Positions 48,620 through 59,282 of a stretch of 64,000 bases of DNA are shown here, piece by piece (position 1 is the stretch's first letter; each line of letters opens with the position of its first letter). Location: assembly GCF_000744455.1 (NCBI RefSeq), contig NZ_JQLY01000001.1, positions 186,001 to 250,000 of the forward strand, given 5' to 3'. The DNA comes from Methanobacterium sp. SMA-27 (GTDB taxonomy: Archaea; Methanobacteriota; Methanobacteria; Methanobacteriales; Methanobacteriaceae). Position numbers and translations under genes: made by a program. The notes under the pieces were generated by a model that was given only the letters and a program-made list of their open reading frames with translations, had not been told where the DNA came from and did no database searches.

Positions 48620-48991
48620 ATGATATGCAAAAACTGTGGTGAAGAAATCAGGAATAGAGAAAATTACTGTCCCAGTTGTGGAATGGAACTATCAGTTCCC
48701 TATTCTAAATCACTAAAAGAGAAATATATTGCCGGGGAATATCAAGACCATCAAGAGGAACACATTATCCGCAAAAATAACCAGACTGAAAATGAATATC
48801 GTCCTAGAAAAGATACTGCTGACTATGAGCAGTACGATGATCAAACACTAGAAGAATATGAAACAAAAGAATCGGGTTCATCAGGAATTTTTACAGTAAC
48901 TTTTTTGTTTTTAATTATGGCCCTTCTTTTTGGTTTTGTTATTGGAATGATTATATTCTCAGGAATATTCACAGGAATTTCCAAAATTTAA
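48620..48991 (+). CDS. Zinc-ribbon membrane protein (123 aa)
   Basis: From the ATG at 48620 the product begins with a zinc ribbon (ICKNCG and CPSCG, residues 2-20). A hydrophilic, acidic middle part follows, then one transmembrane helix at about 95-118 (FTVTFLFLIMALLFGFVIGMII). This arrangement of cytoplasmic ribbon, linker and C-terminal anchor is common in archaea and usually has no assigned role. A TTG four codons upstream is possible but gives no better match to a ribosome-binding site. Confidence 0.75.
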   Translation: MICKNCGEEIRNRENYCPSCGMELSVPYSKSLKEKYIAGEYQDHQEEHIIRKNNQTENEYRPRKDTADYEQYDDQTLEEYETKESGSSGIFTVTFLFLIMALLFGFVIGMIIFSGIFTGISKI

Positions 48992-49037
48992 ACCCACATC
49001 CCTTAAAAAAAAATGTTAAATAATTTAAAAGATTATT

Positions 49038-50300
49038 TCATTCAAAACAACTGTTTAAAATAAAATTCCCATTTTCTATTTTTCTTTTAAGTTCGGCTGT
49101 TACTTCGCGTGCTCTTTTAATATCTGACTGTCTGCATATAATCGGCATTCCAATGGATTTATCATCAACATCGAATCTCACACTTCCAGATTCCATTGTA
49201 AATGCATTGTTAGGACATGAATATGCACACATTCCACAACCGAAACATCTTTGGGTGTTTAGAATATTTGTGTAAGCACCGGTAGGGCATCTTTCACGCA
49301 CAATGCAAGTTTCACAGTTTAGACAATTTTCTGGATGATACACAGGTCTTTCGTCAGAACCTTCCCAAACTTCCCCATAATTTGTGGATCCTAATACTTT
49401 ATGACGCCCACGTATATCTGTAACTGGGAGTACAATGTCTTTGTTGAGTATAAATGTTTGTTCTAAAGTACTTTGGTCTAGAATTGGTATTGCAGCAGCA
49501 ACACTGTCAAATACTTCAGGTCCAGCACCTGTTTTAAAACCACCTAAATAATGGGGGTCCATATCTTTCATATCTGCCGTTAACATTAGATTAGGTTTTT
49601 CATTGCTACTTCTTGTTCCACGACCGATTACAATACCTTCGCTTCCGTTTAACAAAATCTTAGAACCTGAACATATGGATCTCATCACTGGATCATTTTG
49701 TAGAGGGTTCAGCTGACCACACCCTGAAACTGAAAGACCTTTAAATGGACCTTCCATATCTATAGCATGGAAGATGGATGATACCACTTCTTCTGACGGA
49801 TTTGTAAATGAATTATAATTTTTGAAGGCTAATCTTGTCCCTATCATCTGGGCTGTTCCAATGTCTTTGATGCTGGTTGTTGATTTAAATATTTCACCTT
49901 CAGTTGATTCTACTTCAACTTCTATTTCATTTCCACCAACAATGTCTTTAAATAAGAATCCTCCACCATATCCACTATCGTAGATACTGTGCGCAGTTCC
50001 ATATATTATCAAATCAACGGATCCAAGCCATTCATTTGGACAGGGTCCAGGAAATCCAGGTACACCGTTTAAAAAAATATTTTTTGCTTTTTTAAAAGCA
50101 CCAGGATCCGCTACTGGAACATGGAGTATTGCAGCTGTTCCAGACATTATTCCACAAGTACCTGTGGTTACAACATCAACATCCTCTGCTTTGGGACTAT
50201 TCCCTTCACGAACTAGTAAAGATACTTCCTCAGCTGTGAGAACTGTTGCATCTCCTTTTTTGATCTTTTTATTTATCTCTTCTATACTGCGGATCCTCAT
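49038..50300 (-). CDS. Methanogenesis marker 16 metalloprotein (DUF39/HcyBio family with ferredoxin domain)
   Basis: Residues 1-340 form the DUF39 domain (MRIRSIEEINKKIKKGDATVLTAEEV, VTTGTCGIMSGTAA, GCGQLNPLQNDP). The C-terminal part has two 4Fe-4S sites, CLNCETCIVRERCP and CFGCGMCAYSCP. This architecture defines methanogenesis marker 16. Related DUF39 proteins act with a ferredoxin-like partner in homocysteine formation from aspartate semialdehyde in methanogens. Whether this paralogue does the same is inferred. It lies 163 bases after alaS on the same strand. Confidence 0.92.
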   Translation of the reverse strand: MRIRSIEEINKKIKKGDATVLTAEEVSLLVREGNSPKAEDVDVVTTGTCGIMSGTAAILHVPVADPGAFKKAKNIFLNGVPGFPGPCPNEWLGSVDLIIYGTAHSIYDSGYGGGFLFKDIVGGNEIEVEVESTEGEIFKSTTSIKDIGTAQMIGTRLAFKNYNSFTNPSEEVVSSIFHAIDMEGPFKGLSVSGCGQLNPLQNDPVMRSICSGSKILLNGSEGIVIGRGTRSSNEKPNLMLTADMKDMDPHYLGGFKTGAGPEVFDSVAAAIPILDQSTLEQTFILNKDIVLPVTDIRGRHKVLGSTNYGEVWEGSDERPVYHPENCLNCETCIVRERCPTGAYTNILNTQRCFGCGMCAYSCPNNAFTMESGSVRFDVDDKSIGMPIICRQSDIKRAREVTAELKRKIENGNFILNSCFE

Positions 50301-50462
50301 GTTGTTATCTCCAAGATGATCAATTATTTAACTATTGTTATAATAATATTTAATAATAATTTTTTGTTTTTATTCAACTTATATTTAAAGTATACAAAAA
50401 TTGTGGTTGACAGAAAAGCTGTTATTGAAATATGTGACTAAAAAATAATAATAATGGGTTGA

Positions 50463-53189
50463 TCAACCCAAAATCTCTTTAATTTTGGTTAATGCAAATT
50501 CTAATGCTTCTTGAATTTTATCAAAGTTCGGACCAGCTCCTTGTGCAAGGTTTGGTCTTCCACCACCTCCTCCACCAAGTATGGCTGCAGATTCTTTGAT
50601 GATCAGATGTACCTTAACCCCTTTACCCATGGCATTCTTGGAGGAAGCACCAACGATCTTACCTTCACTATTTCCAATTATAACCACATCAACCCCACCA
50701 TCTTTTCCCGTGATGTCGGTTGCGATCTTCACAAGTTCGTTCATGTCGGCCTCTACTACTCGGCACAATACGGGGGTATCACAAATTTCTACTGCATAGT
50801 TTACAAGACTACCAATCTTTAACCCTGCAATCTCTTCTTTGAGCCTTTCAATATCATTTTTAAAGCCTTTCCATTCGGTGAAAAAACGATCACTGGTTTT
50901 TGGGAGCTGTTCAGGAGGTACTTTGAATACATTGCTGCTATCATTTAAAAGATCATCATTTATTTGAACAGCCTTAACAGCAGCTTCTCCAGCCGAGAAC
51001 TCAAGTCTTTCTACTCCGTCTTGAATCCTTTCTGTTCTTGTAATTTTTATAAGACCAATATCGCCTGTCTGTTTTACATGGGTTCCTGCACAAGCCTGAA
51101 CATCAATATCATCTATTTTAACAGTTCTTATATTTGCACCTGGAACAACTCCTCCCTGATAAAGTCTGAAACCATACTTCTTTTCAGCTTGGGTTCTGTT
51201 CATCCATTTGGTGTGGACATGATAATTTCTCATTACAAGCCTATTTGTAATAAGCTCAATCTCCTGAATTTCGGTGTTTTCAATTCTTTTATAATGGGCT
51301 AGATCGATCCTAGACTTTTTAACACCTTTTTGGGCTCCTGCTTGCCATACATGATCGCCAAGTACTTTCCGGGCTGCAGCAACAATTAAATGGGTTGCTG
51401 TGTGATTCTGTGTTAGAGATGTTCTTCTTGATGGATCGATCTCTCCAGTAATACGTGATCCTTTGAATGGTTTCAATTTTGCAATGTCCTTTTGATCCAT
51501 TCTATGGAGTACAATTCCCTGAACTTTTTCTGCATGTGTAACTGGGAATTTATCCATTTTATTCCCTTTAACTCGAATAAATCCTACATCGGATGGTTGA
51601 CCTCCGCCTTCAGGATAGAATATGGTTCTATCGAGTATAACATTGTTTTCATGGAATCCAACTATTCCAGCTTCAAATTCTGTTTTATGTGGTTTGTCAT
51701 AGAATATGAGATCAGTTTCAGGAAAATTCAGTTTAACTATTTTTTTCTGTTCTACAACTTCTTCTGCATGTTCTTCAGCAACCAGAGTGTAAAAGTTGTC
51801 TGGAACCGCTGCTTTAAATTTTTCTGATATTGCTATTTCCTCAATAGTTTCAGGGGGCATTCCATGTGAATCATAGAGTTTGATAAGCATTTCAACAGGT
51901 ATTTCATCTTTATTTTCTTTTTTAAGATCTTTAATGCTCTTTTTAACTAGCTGTCTACCTTTTGAAATGGTTTTCCCATATCTTTTTTCTTCTAATGTCA
52001 CAACATTGAGTATATGATTTTGTTGATCTTTGATCTCTGGATATGTCCTTGAAAGGAAGTCTAACTGTATTTTCATAATGTCACATAGTGACTCTTTGAG
52101 TTCAAGATCTTTCATGAATCTTATGGTCCTTCTAAGAACAAGCCTTGCTAGATAACCCTCCTTAACATTTGATGGTATAACTCCATCTGCAAGCATGAAA
52201 CAAAGGCATCTGGTATGATCTGCAATAACATAAACTGCTTCCATGGGTTCTGTTGCATTTTTAAGTTCTTCTGCAGAGATTTGAAGTTTTTCAGCAACTC
52301 TTAGCCGGAGTTCTTTCAAATCTGCTATGTCTTCTATATCCATCATACCTGCGATTCGAGCATTTTCTCCAAGTATTTGTTCGTTTAATTCAACACCGGC
52401 AAGTTTTTTAAGCTTGTCTATCACTGGTCCAAATGAAGCATCATAAGCTGTGGGTGTTCCTTGAGATATCCATGCAAATCTTTCAAGACCATAACCAGTA
52501 TCAACAATTTTGAGTGGAATTTCTTCAAGTCCTTCTGGTGTTGTTTTGTATTGGATGAAAACAAGTGTTGCAAGTTCCACGCCTCGAACACATATTTCAT
52601 AACAGGGTCCTGCATTTCCCCCACCTTCCCACCATGATTCTATGTAGGTTATTTCGGATGGATCTATTCCTATATGTGTTATAAAATCATGACAGTATTT
52701 TACAGTTTCATCCTTCCAGTATACCATATCCTCTTCTGTATTGAATGCATGATGTGCACCCATAGTAAAGCATGTCATATGTCGACCTGTTCTACCTACA
52801 TTATCAACATCGTTCAGCCTTATTGATGGTTGTGCAATAACCAGTGGATTTGCAGGAGGTTCAACAAGACCCGAGGTAACCCAAGGTTGGAAATCGTATA
52901 TTGATGCCCCAACAAGAAAAACATCGTCTCTCCACCTTTTTGCGAGGACGGGGTATCGTTTGATTGGGGTGTGTCCTCTTTCCTTAAAGAAGTTATTGAA
53001 TTCCTTCTGAATATCGAATAGATCATATTTTTTAGATGTTGCAGGGTTCCCTATGAATTCATATTTATCGCAGGGTGCATCCCCACAAGTTTCCCTATCC
53101 CCAATGGACCAAAAGTCATTTCCACAGGTTGCACATGTTTTCTTTGTATATCCTAGTTCTTCTAGCTGGCGAGACATGGTAATCAACAT
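50463..53189 (-). CDS. alaS: Alanyl-tRNA synthetase
   Basis: The 908-residue enzyme is the archaeal AlaRS form. It starts with an archaeal-type cysteine element (CATCGNDFWSIGDRETCGDAPC), then the class II catalytic core (RWRDDVFLVGASIYDFQPWV, TGRHMTCFTMGAHHAF). The editing domain has the zinc-binding HTATH and CAGTH motifs, and the C-terminal domain ends in GGGGGGRPNLAQGAG. It charges tRNA-Ala and hydrolyses mischarged serine or glycine. It lies downstream of the ribosomal stalk genes after a 357-base gap. Confidence 0.97.
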   Translation of the reverse strand: MLITMSRQLEELGYTKKTCATCGNDFWSIGDRETCGDAPCDKYEFIGNPATSKKYDLFDIQKEFNNFFKERGHTPIKRYPVLAKRWRDDVFLVGASIYDFQPWVTSGLVEPPANPLVIAQPSIRLNDVDNVGRTGRHMTCFTMGAHHAFNTEEDMVYWKDETVKYCHDFITHIGIDPSEITYIESWWEGGGNAGPCYEICVRGVELATLVFIQYKTTPEGLEEIPLKIVDTGYGLERFAWISQGTPTAYDASFGPVIDKLKKLAGVELNEQILGENARIAGMMDIEDIADLKELRLRVAEKLQISAEELKNATEPMEAVYVIADHTRCLCFMLADGVIPSNVKEGYLARLVLRRTIRFMKDLELKESLCDIMKIQLDFLSRTYPEIKDQQNHILNVVTLEEKRYGKTISKGRQLVKKSIKDLKKENKDEIPVEMLIKLYDSHGMPPETIEEIAISEKFKAAVPDNFYTLVAEEHAEEVVEQKKIVKLNFPETDLIFYDKPHKTEFEAGIVGFHENNVILDRTIFYPEGGGQPSDVGFIRVKGNKMDKFPVTHAEKVQGIVLHRMDQKDIAKLKPFKGSRITGEIDPSRRTSLTQNHTATHLIVAAARKVLGDHVWQAGAQKGVKKSRIDLAHYKRIENTEIQEIELITNRLVMRNYHVHTKWMNRTQAEKKYGFRLYQGGVVPGANIRTVKIDDIDVQACAGTHVKQTGDIGLIKITRTERIQDGVERLEFSAGEAAVKAVQINDDLLNDSSNVFKVPPEQLPKTSDRFFTEWKGFKNDIERLKEEIAGLKIGSLVNYAVEICDTPVLCRVVEADMNELVKIATDITGKDGGVDVVIIGNSEGKIVGASSKNAMGKGVKVHLIIKESAAILGGGGGGRPNLAQGAGPNFDKIQEALEFALTKIKEILG

Positions 53190-53546
53190 AAAATTTTTAA
53201 TATTTATTTCATTAAAATTATTTGATTAATTAGTTTGATACAAGTTTAATTTAATTTATTATCAACTTTTCAATCTATATAGGGAATTTATTAAAATAGC
53301 TACTCATCCCTTTATTCTAGTTGATCTTATTTGGATAAAAACTTGTTTAAATATTTGTAAAATAATTTCAAAAAAAATAATCCTTAATAAAAGTATTTTT
53401 ATAAAATTTATTGATCTAATTTTTTAAGTTGTTTAATTTTTTAAAAATAAGTTGTATTGAATTAATCTAAAAATAAAAATATTTGAGAAAGATCGACTTG
53501 CATTGAAAGTTATATAATGCTTTTGATCTTTAAAAAAAGAAAAGAA
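53190..53546. other. Intergenic region between rpl12 and alaS
   Basis: Very AT-rich. Just after the rpl12 stop a T-rich run on the minus strand (53531-53546) is a likely archaeal terminator. The part near 53200 would hold the alaS promoter. No gene is seen. Confidence 0.45.
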
Positions 53547-53855
53547 TTATCCAAAGAGAGCGCCGAGACCGGCTGCAGCTTCTTCTTCTTTTTCTTCTTC
53601 GTCCTCTTCTTCTTCTGCCTCTTCTTCAGCGGCTGCTGGTGTTGTTGCTGCTGCGGCTGCTGGTGCAGCTACTGCAGTTTTTTGTATAGCATCTTCGATG
53701 TCAACATCTTCTAGAGCTGCAATTAATGCTTTAACTCTTGCTTCGTCAACTTCTGCGCCTGCTGCTTCTAAGACTTTCTTCACGTTTTCTTCGTTAATTT
53801 CCTGACCGGTTGTGTGCAATAACATTGCTGCGTATATATACTCCATTATAATCAC
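53547..53855 (-). CDS. rpl12: Large-subunit stalk protein P1 (L12)
   Basis: The 102-residue product has the archaeal P1 start ([22 protein letters not shown]), an Ala-rich hinge and the very acidic tail ending in AAGLGALFG. Copies of P1 dimers bind P0 and recruit GTPase translation factors. The same tail ends P0 next to it. A ribosome-binding site (AGGTGA) precedes the ATG. It closes the L1-P0-P1 operon. Confidence 0.96.
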   Translation of the reverse strand: MIIMEYIYAAMLLHTTGQEINEENVKKVLEAAGAEVDEARVKALIAALEDVDIEDAIQKTAVAAPAAAAATTPAAAEEEAEEEEDEEEKEEEAAAGLGALFG

Positions 53856-53897
53856 CTCAAAGTTTAAATTTTACTCAATTTCATTAAATTAATTAAA

Positions 53898-54896
53898 TCA
53901 GCCGAATAGAGCGCCGAGTCCTGCTGCTGCATCCCCTTCCTCTTCTTCAGCTTCTTCTTCATCTTTTCCTGGTTCGTTATCTTCTTTGGTTTCAACCTTA
54001 GTAGAGTTTGAACTCAGTTTTTCACGAATCTCGTCGTCTACTGCATTTTCATCCTTAGCTGATGCTTCGGCTGCAACAGATAGCATCTGTGCATATGCTC
54101 TGGCAAGCAGTATGTCCCTTGTTTTTGAATTTAATATTTCTGCGTTTAAAGCAAGGTTTAACGACTGTGTAGCAGCTTTCTGGAGTAATACTGGTACAGA
54201 TTCCTTGTTGAATATCATTGCTTCTACTGAAAGGTTTAATCCCTGAGTAAATGCTTTTTGAATATCTGCTAAGGTTTTTTCCTCGTCTATTGTTAATATA
54301 TCAGAGGTATAAACAGTTTGATCCTCATAAGCTGCACGAAGATCAATTCCAACTTCTAATGGGAAAATTTCAAGCCTTGTGAGTATGCTTGCAACATCCC
54401 TTGGAATAGGTTCTCCAGCGGCTACAATGGTTTTGTCATTGGTTATAACAATTTTTCCCTTTTCTATTTTTGCAGGAATACCACTCTTTTGAAGCTCACC
54501 AAGTATTGGACCTGGTTTAAATGCTGTATCTCCCTTAGGAACAACAATATCCTCTGGTGCTATACTTCCTGCCTTAGCAGGGGCTGCTGTTTTACTGCCT
54601 TCAAGAATCTTGTAAAGTTTAAATGGATTCATGTTTGTGAATATCAAGGCAGGTTGTCCATCCATGTGCTCTTCAAGCGCAGTTATGTTCTCTTTATCAG
54701 AGCTGTTCAATGCAAGGCTCATAAGAGTTTTCCTTGACATCTTCAGTGTTGCACTGTCTTTGAGTGATCTGCGCATTTTCTGTAGCTGAGGGGCTGGTAT
54801 ATCTGAAAGGTTAGCCATACCCACTACTTCATGGCTTTCAATTAGTTTCTTGAGGCTTGCTACTTCTTCTTTCTTCCATTCAGCAACATGAGGCAT
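53898..54896 (-). CDS. rplP0: Large-subunit stalk base protein P0 (L10)
   Basis: The start [19 protein letters not shown], the rRNA-binding domain ([21 protein letters not shown]) and a helical spine for P1 dimers lead to an acidic end [10 protein letters not shown] that matches P1. At 332 residues it has normal archaeal length. P0 anchors the stalk to 23S rRNA beside L11. Its start overlaps the last base of the rpl1 stop, so the two are coupled in translation. Confidence 0.96.
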   Translation of the reverse strand: MPHVAEWKKEEVASLKKLIESHEVVGMANLSDIPAPQLQKMRRSLKDSATLKMSRKTLMSLALNSSDKENITALEEHMDGQPALIFTNMNPFKLYKILEGSKTAAPAKAGSIAPEDIVVPKGDTAFKPGPILGELQKSGIPAKIEKGKIVITNDKTIVAAGEPIPRDVASILTRLEIFPLEVGIDLRAAYEDQTVYTSDILTIDEEKTLADIQKAFTQGLNLSVEAMIFNKESVPVLLQKAATQSLNLALNAEILNSKTRDILLARAYAQMLSVAAEASAKDENAVDDEIREKLSSNSTKVETKEDNEPGKDEEEAEEEEGDAAAGLGALFG

Positions 54897-55534
54897 TAGA
54901 TCACCTTCGCTACTGGACCCATGGTTGTCTTTACATACATGGATTTTATTTGGCTTCTACCTTTCTCAAGTTTCCTGTCCAATATATCAAGCACTGCTTC
55001 AATATTAGCTGCAATGAGCTCATCATCCATATCTTGAGTACCGACAATTGCTTGGATAACTGGTTGGTCCTTCATTCTAACTTTTGCTGTATTTTTAAGT
55101 CTCTCCATTAACGGTTCTGGTTTAGCTGAGGCCGGAACTGGCTTTGGCATCTTTTTCCTTGGCCCTAAAACTGGTCCTAGGAATCTACCCACGAAGGGCA
55201 TGAGATCTGCCTGTGCAACGAAAAAATCATGCTTGTTTGCAACCTTTTTGGCTGCTTTCCTGTCTTTTCCAAAGGCTTCTAAATCTTCTTTGGTTATAAC
55301 AAGATCTGCACCTGCATTTTTCGCTTGAAGAGCCAGTTCTCCTTCTGCTATAAAGACAATCGATACGTCTTTACCACGGCCACTTGGGAGAAACACTTCT
55401 TCGTCTATACGGTTTTCTGGCTTTTTCACGTCTAAATCCTTGATGGTTATTACAACATCAACGGATTGTGTGAAGTTTCTCGGCTTTGAATCCGCTTTAG
55501 CCTTCTTCACCGCTTCCAATATCTCTTGTTTCAT
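54896..55534 (-). CDS. rpl1: Large-subunit ribosomal protein L1
   Basis: The 212-residue protein matches archaeal L1: [27 protein letters not shown], the LPSGRGK RNA-binding region and [10 protein letters not shown]. Besides its place at the L1 stalk, L1 represses its own operon in methanogens by binding its mRNA. Here the gene has its own 203-base upstream gap with a hairpin next to the ribosome-binding site, so it may head an L1-P0-P1 operon separate from L11. Confidence 0.97.
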   Translation of the reverse strand: MKQEILEAVKKAKADSKPRNFTQSVDVVITIKDLDVKKPENRIDEEVFLPSGRGKDVSIVFIAEGELALQAKNAGADLVITKEDLEAFGKDRKAAKKVANKHDFFVAQADLMPFVGRFLGPVLGPRKKMPKPVPASAKPEPLMERLKNTAKVRMKDQPVIQAIVGTQDMDDELIAANIEAVLDILDRKLEKGRSQIKSMYVKTTMGPVAKVI

Positions 55535-55546
55535 CTAATTCCTCCA

Positions 55547-55569
55547 TGAACTTTTTAATTAAAAGTTCA
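55547..55569 (-). promoter_or_regulatory. Hairpin next to the rpl1 ribosome-binding site
   Basis: TGAACTTTT and AAAAGTTCA are perfect nine-base inverted repeats around TAATT. On the mRNA the hairpin ends about one to two bases before the GGAGG of rpl1. It could control access of ribosomes, serve as an L1 or other protein target, or be a processing site. Confidence 0.5.
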
Positions 55570-55737
55570 CACGAATTATTTTCTTTGTACTGTGTTCCAT
55601 GATATGATTTTGGCCATATCTATGAATTTGATTTTGTGAAATACTATTGAATTTTATTATGATAATTGAACTATCATTACATAAAAGCATGATCATTAGA
55701 TTTGATCATCAAAAACTCAATTAAAAATGAAATAAAT

Positions 55738-56226
55738 TTAGGTATCTTGGACGAGTGTTTCGTCGTAGACTCCCTGGTCTATCTCTTTCTGCACGTCTCG
55801 GGGATCTTTTCCTTCAACAGTTATTCCCATACTTACGCATGTGCCAATAACTTCTTTTGCAGCATTTTTATAGTCATTTGATAATAGTGCATCGAACTTC
55901 ATACGTGCGATCTTCAATGCCTGTTCAACCTTGAGATCTGCAATCTTGTCAAGTCCAGGATCTTGTGATCCCTTTTCTAAATTGAGTTCATCAATGATCA
56001 ATGCAGTGGTTGGTGGTGTACCTACTCCAACTTCAAATTCTTTGGTTCCTATGTCAACTACTATCTTGACTGGTACTTTCATGCCTTCGAAATCAGCTGT
56101 TTTTTTGTTGATCTCTTCAACTACTTGCATCATGTTAATGCCCAGCGGACCTATTGCAGGACCTAATGGTGGACCTGGTGTTGCTTTTCCGCCGTCTATA
56201 AGAATTTCTACGGTTTCTTTTGCCAT
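55738..56226 (-). CDS. rpl11: Large-subunit ribosomal protein L11
   Basis: The 162-residue protein has the L11 features: [34 protein letters not shown] and the C-terminal rRNA-binding part [15 protein letters not shown]. It binds the GTPase centre of 23S rRNA. Its start and ribosome-binding site (GGAG) lie inside the reading frame of spt5, which runs on for a further 92 bases in another phase. Confidence 0.97.
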   Translation of the reverse strand: MAKETVEILIDGGKATPGPPLGPAIGPLGINMMQVVEEINKKTADFEGMKVPVKIVVDIGTKEFEVGVGTPPTTALIIDELNLEKGSQDPGLDKIADLKVEQALKIARMKFDALLSNDYKNAAKEVIGTCVSMGITVEGKDPRDVQKEIDQGVYDETLVQDT

Positions 56227-56668
56227 TAATCTGCTCCTTCTGTATTAATCTAATTTGGTCACCTTTAACTGTAACTGGAATTGGAACTGCAGCCTCAATA
56301 AGTTCTAAGACCACATCTTCTTTTGATTCATCTATCCTAACAACTTTGGCTTTTTCTCCCTTAAATGGGCCGGATATAAGTTCTACAATGCTTCCCTTTT
56401 GTACTGAAGCCAGTATAGGTTCCGGATTTAGAAAGCTCTTTACCTCTTCGTAGGGTATTTCCCCTTCGATTGCACCCTTCATGTGAGGCACTTTAAAGGC
56501 GGGATTTTGCATATCAATCTTGGTTGATGATTCAACTAAAATATATCCCCTGAGGCTCTCTGGAACAAGGATGGAATTTACTTCAATTCCGCTGTTTTTA
56601 ACATTTCTGCCTATTAGCCTTGCTACGTTTTTTTCTTGACCTACAAGGGTTCTTATTGCATAAATCAA
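56135..56668 (-). CDS. spt5: Transcription elongation factor Spt5 (archaeal NusG), with extra basic tail
   Basis: Residues 1-80 form the NGN domain ([27 protein letters not shown]), which with Spt4 clamps RNA polymerase. Residues 85-142 are the KOW domain ([22 protein letters not shown]). An archaeal Spt5 would end soon after IRLIQKE, but here the frame continues for about 30 residues rich in Arg, Asn and Ser and closes inside rpl11. The tail may be a real extension or the result of a lost stop codon. Placement between secE and rpl11 is conserved in archaea. Confidence 0.92.
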   Translation of the reverse strand: MIYAIRTLVGQEKNVARLIGRNVKNSGIEVNSILVPESLRGYILVESSTKIDMQNPAFKVPHMKGAIEGEIPYEEVKSFLNPEPILASVQKGSIVELISGPFKGEKAKVVRIDESKEDVVLELIEAAVPIPVTVKGDQIRLIQKEQINGKRNRRNSYRRRKSNTRSTIRSCNRSAGH

Positions 56669-56747
56669 ACTATCACTAACCTTTAATAAATTATTTCTTA
56701 AACAGTGTTATAAATGATTTTAATATGATCTTGAAAATTTAATTCAT

Positions 56748-56933
56748 CTAAATTTGACCTAAAAGTTGAGCGGCTATGCTAATTATAAAGCCAATAGCAC
56801 CTATTATCAGGACGCCTATCCCTGTTATCTTTGCAACATTCATGAATTCTTCTCTGCCTGGTTTTTTGGACACATGCAGAACTCTTTGACAGAGTTTTAT
56901 AAAATCGACGATAGATTTTTTATTCAAGTTCAT
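56748..56933 (-). CDS. secE: Protein translocase subunit SecE (Sec61 gamma)
   Basis: The short protein has an amphipathic helix (MNLNKKSIVDFIKLCQRVLHVSKKPGREEF) and one transmembrane helix (ITGIGVLIIGAIGFIISIAAQLL), the usual SecE layout. It clamps SecY in the protein-conducting channel. I use the ATG at 56933; a GTG four codons upstream also fits the frame. It lies between ftsZ and spt5, as in other euryarchaea. Confidence 0.93.
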   Translation of the reverse strand: MNLNKKSIVDFIKLCQRVLHVSKKPGREEFMNVAKITGIGVLIIGAIGFIISIAAQLLGQI

Positions 56934-57119
56934 AGAAATACCCACTTCGGTTATAATTATAGAGAATGAGAATTTTTAAAATTTAGATAGATCACATTAG
57001 GAGGGTATAGGTTTAGGGATTTATAAACCTTTCCATTTACTGGAAGATGGTAATCACTAAACTTAAGGAAAATGGGGTAGATGTTTAAAAGTGGGTTTTT
57101 GCCTTAATAAAATATTGGA

Positions 57120-58268
57120 TTAAAAAACACCATCTATAAATTCTTCCAATGAAGATTCAGGAATACTTTCTCGTTGTTTTTCTTCAACGAATTCCTTTTC
57201 ACCAGGCATTCCAAATATGTGCGGAGACTTTACTCCAGCAACAACAATTGTTGTCCTGATAACATTTTCAAGGTCTTCCTGTATTTGGGTTCCCCATATT
57301 ATATTTGCATCTGGATCTAATTCGTCAGCAACTATTTGAACGACTTTTTCAGCTTCGTGCAGTGTCAGATCCGAGCTTCCTGATATGTTGATCAATGCAC
57401 CTTTTGCACTGGATATGTCCAAGTCAAGAAGTGGACTGTTAAGTGCCTCGTGAACAGATTCTATTGCCCTGTCACCAGAGTCTGATTCACCCATTCCAAT
57501 CATGGCCATACCAGATCCCATCATTATGCTTCTAATATCTGCAAAATCGAGACTTACTAGACCAGGTTTAGTTATGAGTTCGGTAATTCCTTTAACTGCT
57601 CTTCCAAGAAGTTCATCTGCAACCATAAATGCCTTGTTTATTGGCAGGTTAGGTGCGACTTCAAGTAGTTTGTCGTTTGGTATTACTATCACTGTATCTG
57701 CAGCACTTTGGAGCTTTTCAAGGCCTTTTTCTGCATTTTCTCTTCTTCTGAGTCCTTCTGCACTGAAAGGCATGGTTGCAACTGCAATTGTTAAAGCGCC
57801 GATTTTCTTTGCTAACTTGGATATAACAGGTGCAGAACCAGTTCCAGTTCCTCCACCTAACCCACAGGTTACAAAGACCATGTCGGACCCTTCAAGTTTT
57901 TCCTTGAGTTGTTCCTCACTTTCTTCAGCACTTTCTTCTCCGATATCAGGCATTCCACCTGCACCGAGTCCTCCACACGTAGATCTTCCAATCAACAGCT
58001 TATGATCCGATTTTGAATAAAAGAGATCTTGTGCATCCGTATTAACGGAAAGTGTGCCTGCACCTTCGACTCCTATCTCCGCAAGTCTTGAAACTGTGTT
58101 ATTTCCAGCCCCTCCAGTTCCTACAACGAAAATTTTAGCCCGGCTTCGTTGGATAATCTCTTTAAGATCGCTGTCGATGTTGTCGTCATATGAATTGCAC
58201 TCTTCCATGGTTGATCTTTCCTTTCTTTTTTCAGATTCCTTTATGGTATTGTTTATAAGAGATTTCAA
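57120..58268 (-). CDS. ftsZ: Cell division protein FtsZ
   Basis: The GTPase of 382 residues has the tubulin signature [12 protein letters not shown], the nucleotide-binding [15 protein letters not shown], and NTDAQDL. It forms the Z ring at the division site. A polar N-terminal extension (about 30 residues) and a C-terminal tail ([15 protein letters not shown]) flank the core; the tail probably binds membrane adaptors. The start is TTG at 58268, behind GGGGGTAGGA. An internal ATG (MEECNSY) is possible. Confidence 0.96.
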   Translation of the reverse strand: MKSLINNTIKESEKRKERSTMEECNSYDDNIDSDLKEIIQRSRAKIFVVGTGGAGNNTVSRLAEIGVEGAGTLSVNTDAQDLFYSKSDHKLLIGRSTCGGLGAGGMPDIGEESAEESEEQLKEKLEGSDMVFVTCGLGGGTGTGSAPVISKLAKKIGALTIAVATMPFSAEGLRRRENAEKGLEKLQSAADTVIVIPNDKLLEVAPNLPINKAFMVADELLGRAVKGITELITKPGLVSLDFADIRSIMMGSGMAMIGMGESDSGDRAIESVHEALNSPLLDLDISSAKGALINISGSSDLTLHEAEKVVQIVADELDPDANIIWGTQIQEDLENVIRTTIVVAGVKSPHIFGMPGEKEFVEEKQRESIPESSLEEFIDGVF

Positions 58269-58498
58269 TTCCTACCCCCACAGCTAATGTTTTATTATGT
58301 TAATTGTGTTATTGTACTAACTTATATTTAAAAGCAACGGTATTTTTAATGATAATTTACCACTGAACTATGATTTTTAACCGATATCATTTAAATCTCA
58401 TAGAATGTTATGCACGAAGCAAATGTGAACTTACTTGTTTCACTTGTTTCTAGTGTGAACAATCTGAAGGAAAGTTGGGTCATTGCATCCTCTCAAGA

Positions 58499-59068
58499 CT
58501 AAGGTCTTGGCATTGCAATGATCTCATTTATTTTGAGGTCAAAGAAGTTTCCCATGTGAGCTGGTTTCAAAACAATAGCTGCATCTAAACCCTTTGCAGT
58601 TCCGCCTACAGCAATAATCTCTGAATCTGTAGGTATAAGGCCGGCATCAGATACCATTATACTTATTTCCACACCAACTTTAACTCCCTGAGAGAATAGG
58701 CGAAGAGTGGCTGCAATAACTTCTACAGGAGTTATACCTCCAAATTTATTGGATATTCCTCTTCCAACGCCGCTTAATGAATGCGATCCAACATAAATTT
58801 TTACACCCATTTTTTCTAATTCAGTTCTGTTTTGGGATTCAATTTCAATAGAATCATCGCCCTTGAAACCAGCATGATGTGTTACATTAACAATGTTTAC
58901 TTTAGGATCTCCGATGCTTTTTGCAAGTTTCACACCAGATTTTCCTGATGCAGATGCAACAACAACATGATCGATACCAAGTTCTTTTCTCCTGATCTTT
59001 ACCAGTTCAATTAATTTGTTGGTATTTTCTTCTCCAGGATTTTCGAAGTAATGGATAGATTTTTCCAT
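58499..59068 (-). CDS. Stand-alone pyruvate kinase C-terminal domain protein
   Basis: The 189-residue protein matches the pyruvate kinase alpha/beta (C-terminal) domain without the catalytic barrel: [31 protein letters not shown], and the [22 protein letters not shown] segment. In pyruvate kinase this domain binds allosteric effectors; single-domain forms in archaea have no proven role. The ATG at 59068 is used because the upstream ATG touches the ribosome-binding site GAGGAG directly. Confidence 0.9.
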   Translation of the reverse strand: MEKSIHYFENPGEENTNKLIELVKIRRKELGIDHVVVASASGKSGVKLAKSIGDPKVNIVNVTHHAGFKGDDSIEIESQNRTELEKMGVKIYVGSHSLSGVGRGISNKFGGITPVEVIAATLRLFSQGVKVGVEISIMVSDAGLIPTDSEIIAVGGTAKGLDAAIVLKPAHMGNFFDLKINEIIAMPRP

Positions 59069-59282
59069 GCAAACCATCTCCTCTAATTATTTAAATTATT
59101 ATTTTGTATCATTATTGTTTAGTTATGTGTACTAGATAAATTATGTTTTTTATTACTTCCATACTTTTTTTTATATTGGTTAATCTAATTGAATAAATAT
59201 TGTGGTTTAAGAAATTTTTTTATTGTTTAATTAATGAAAAAAGCTAACTATGAAAATATACATAACAAAGTAAGGTGATGCA

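Noticed and set aside
50511..51827. Several plus-strand frames opposite alaS
   Set aside because: They are shadows of the strongly conserved alaS coding sequence.
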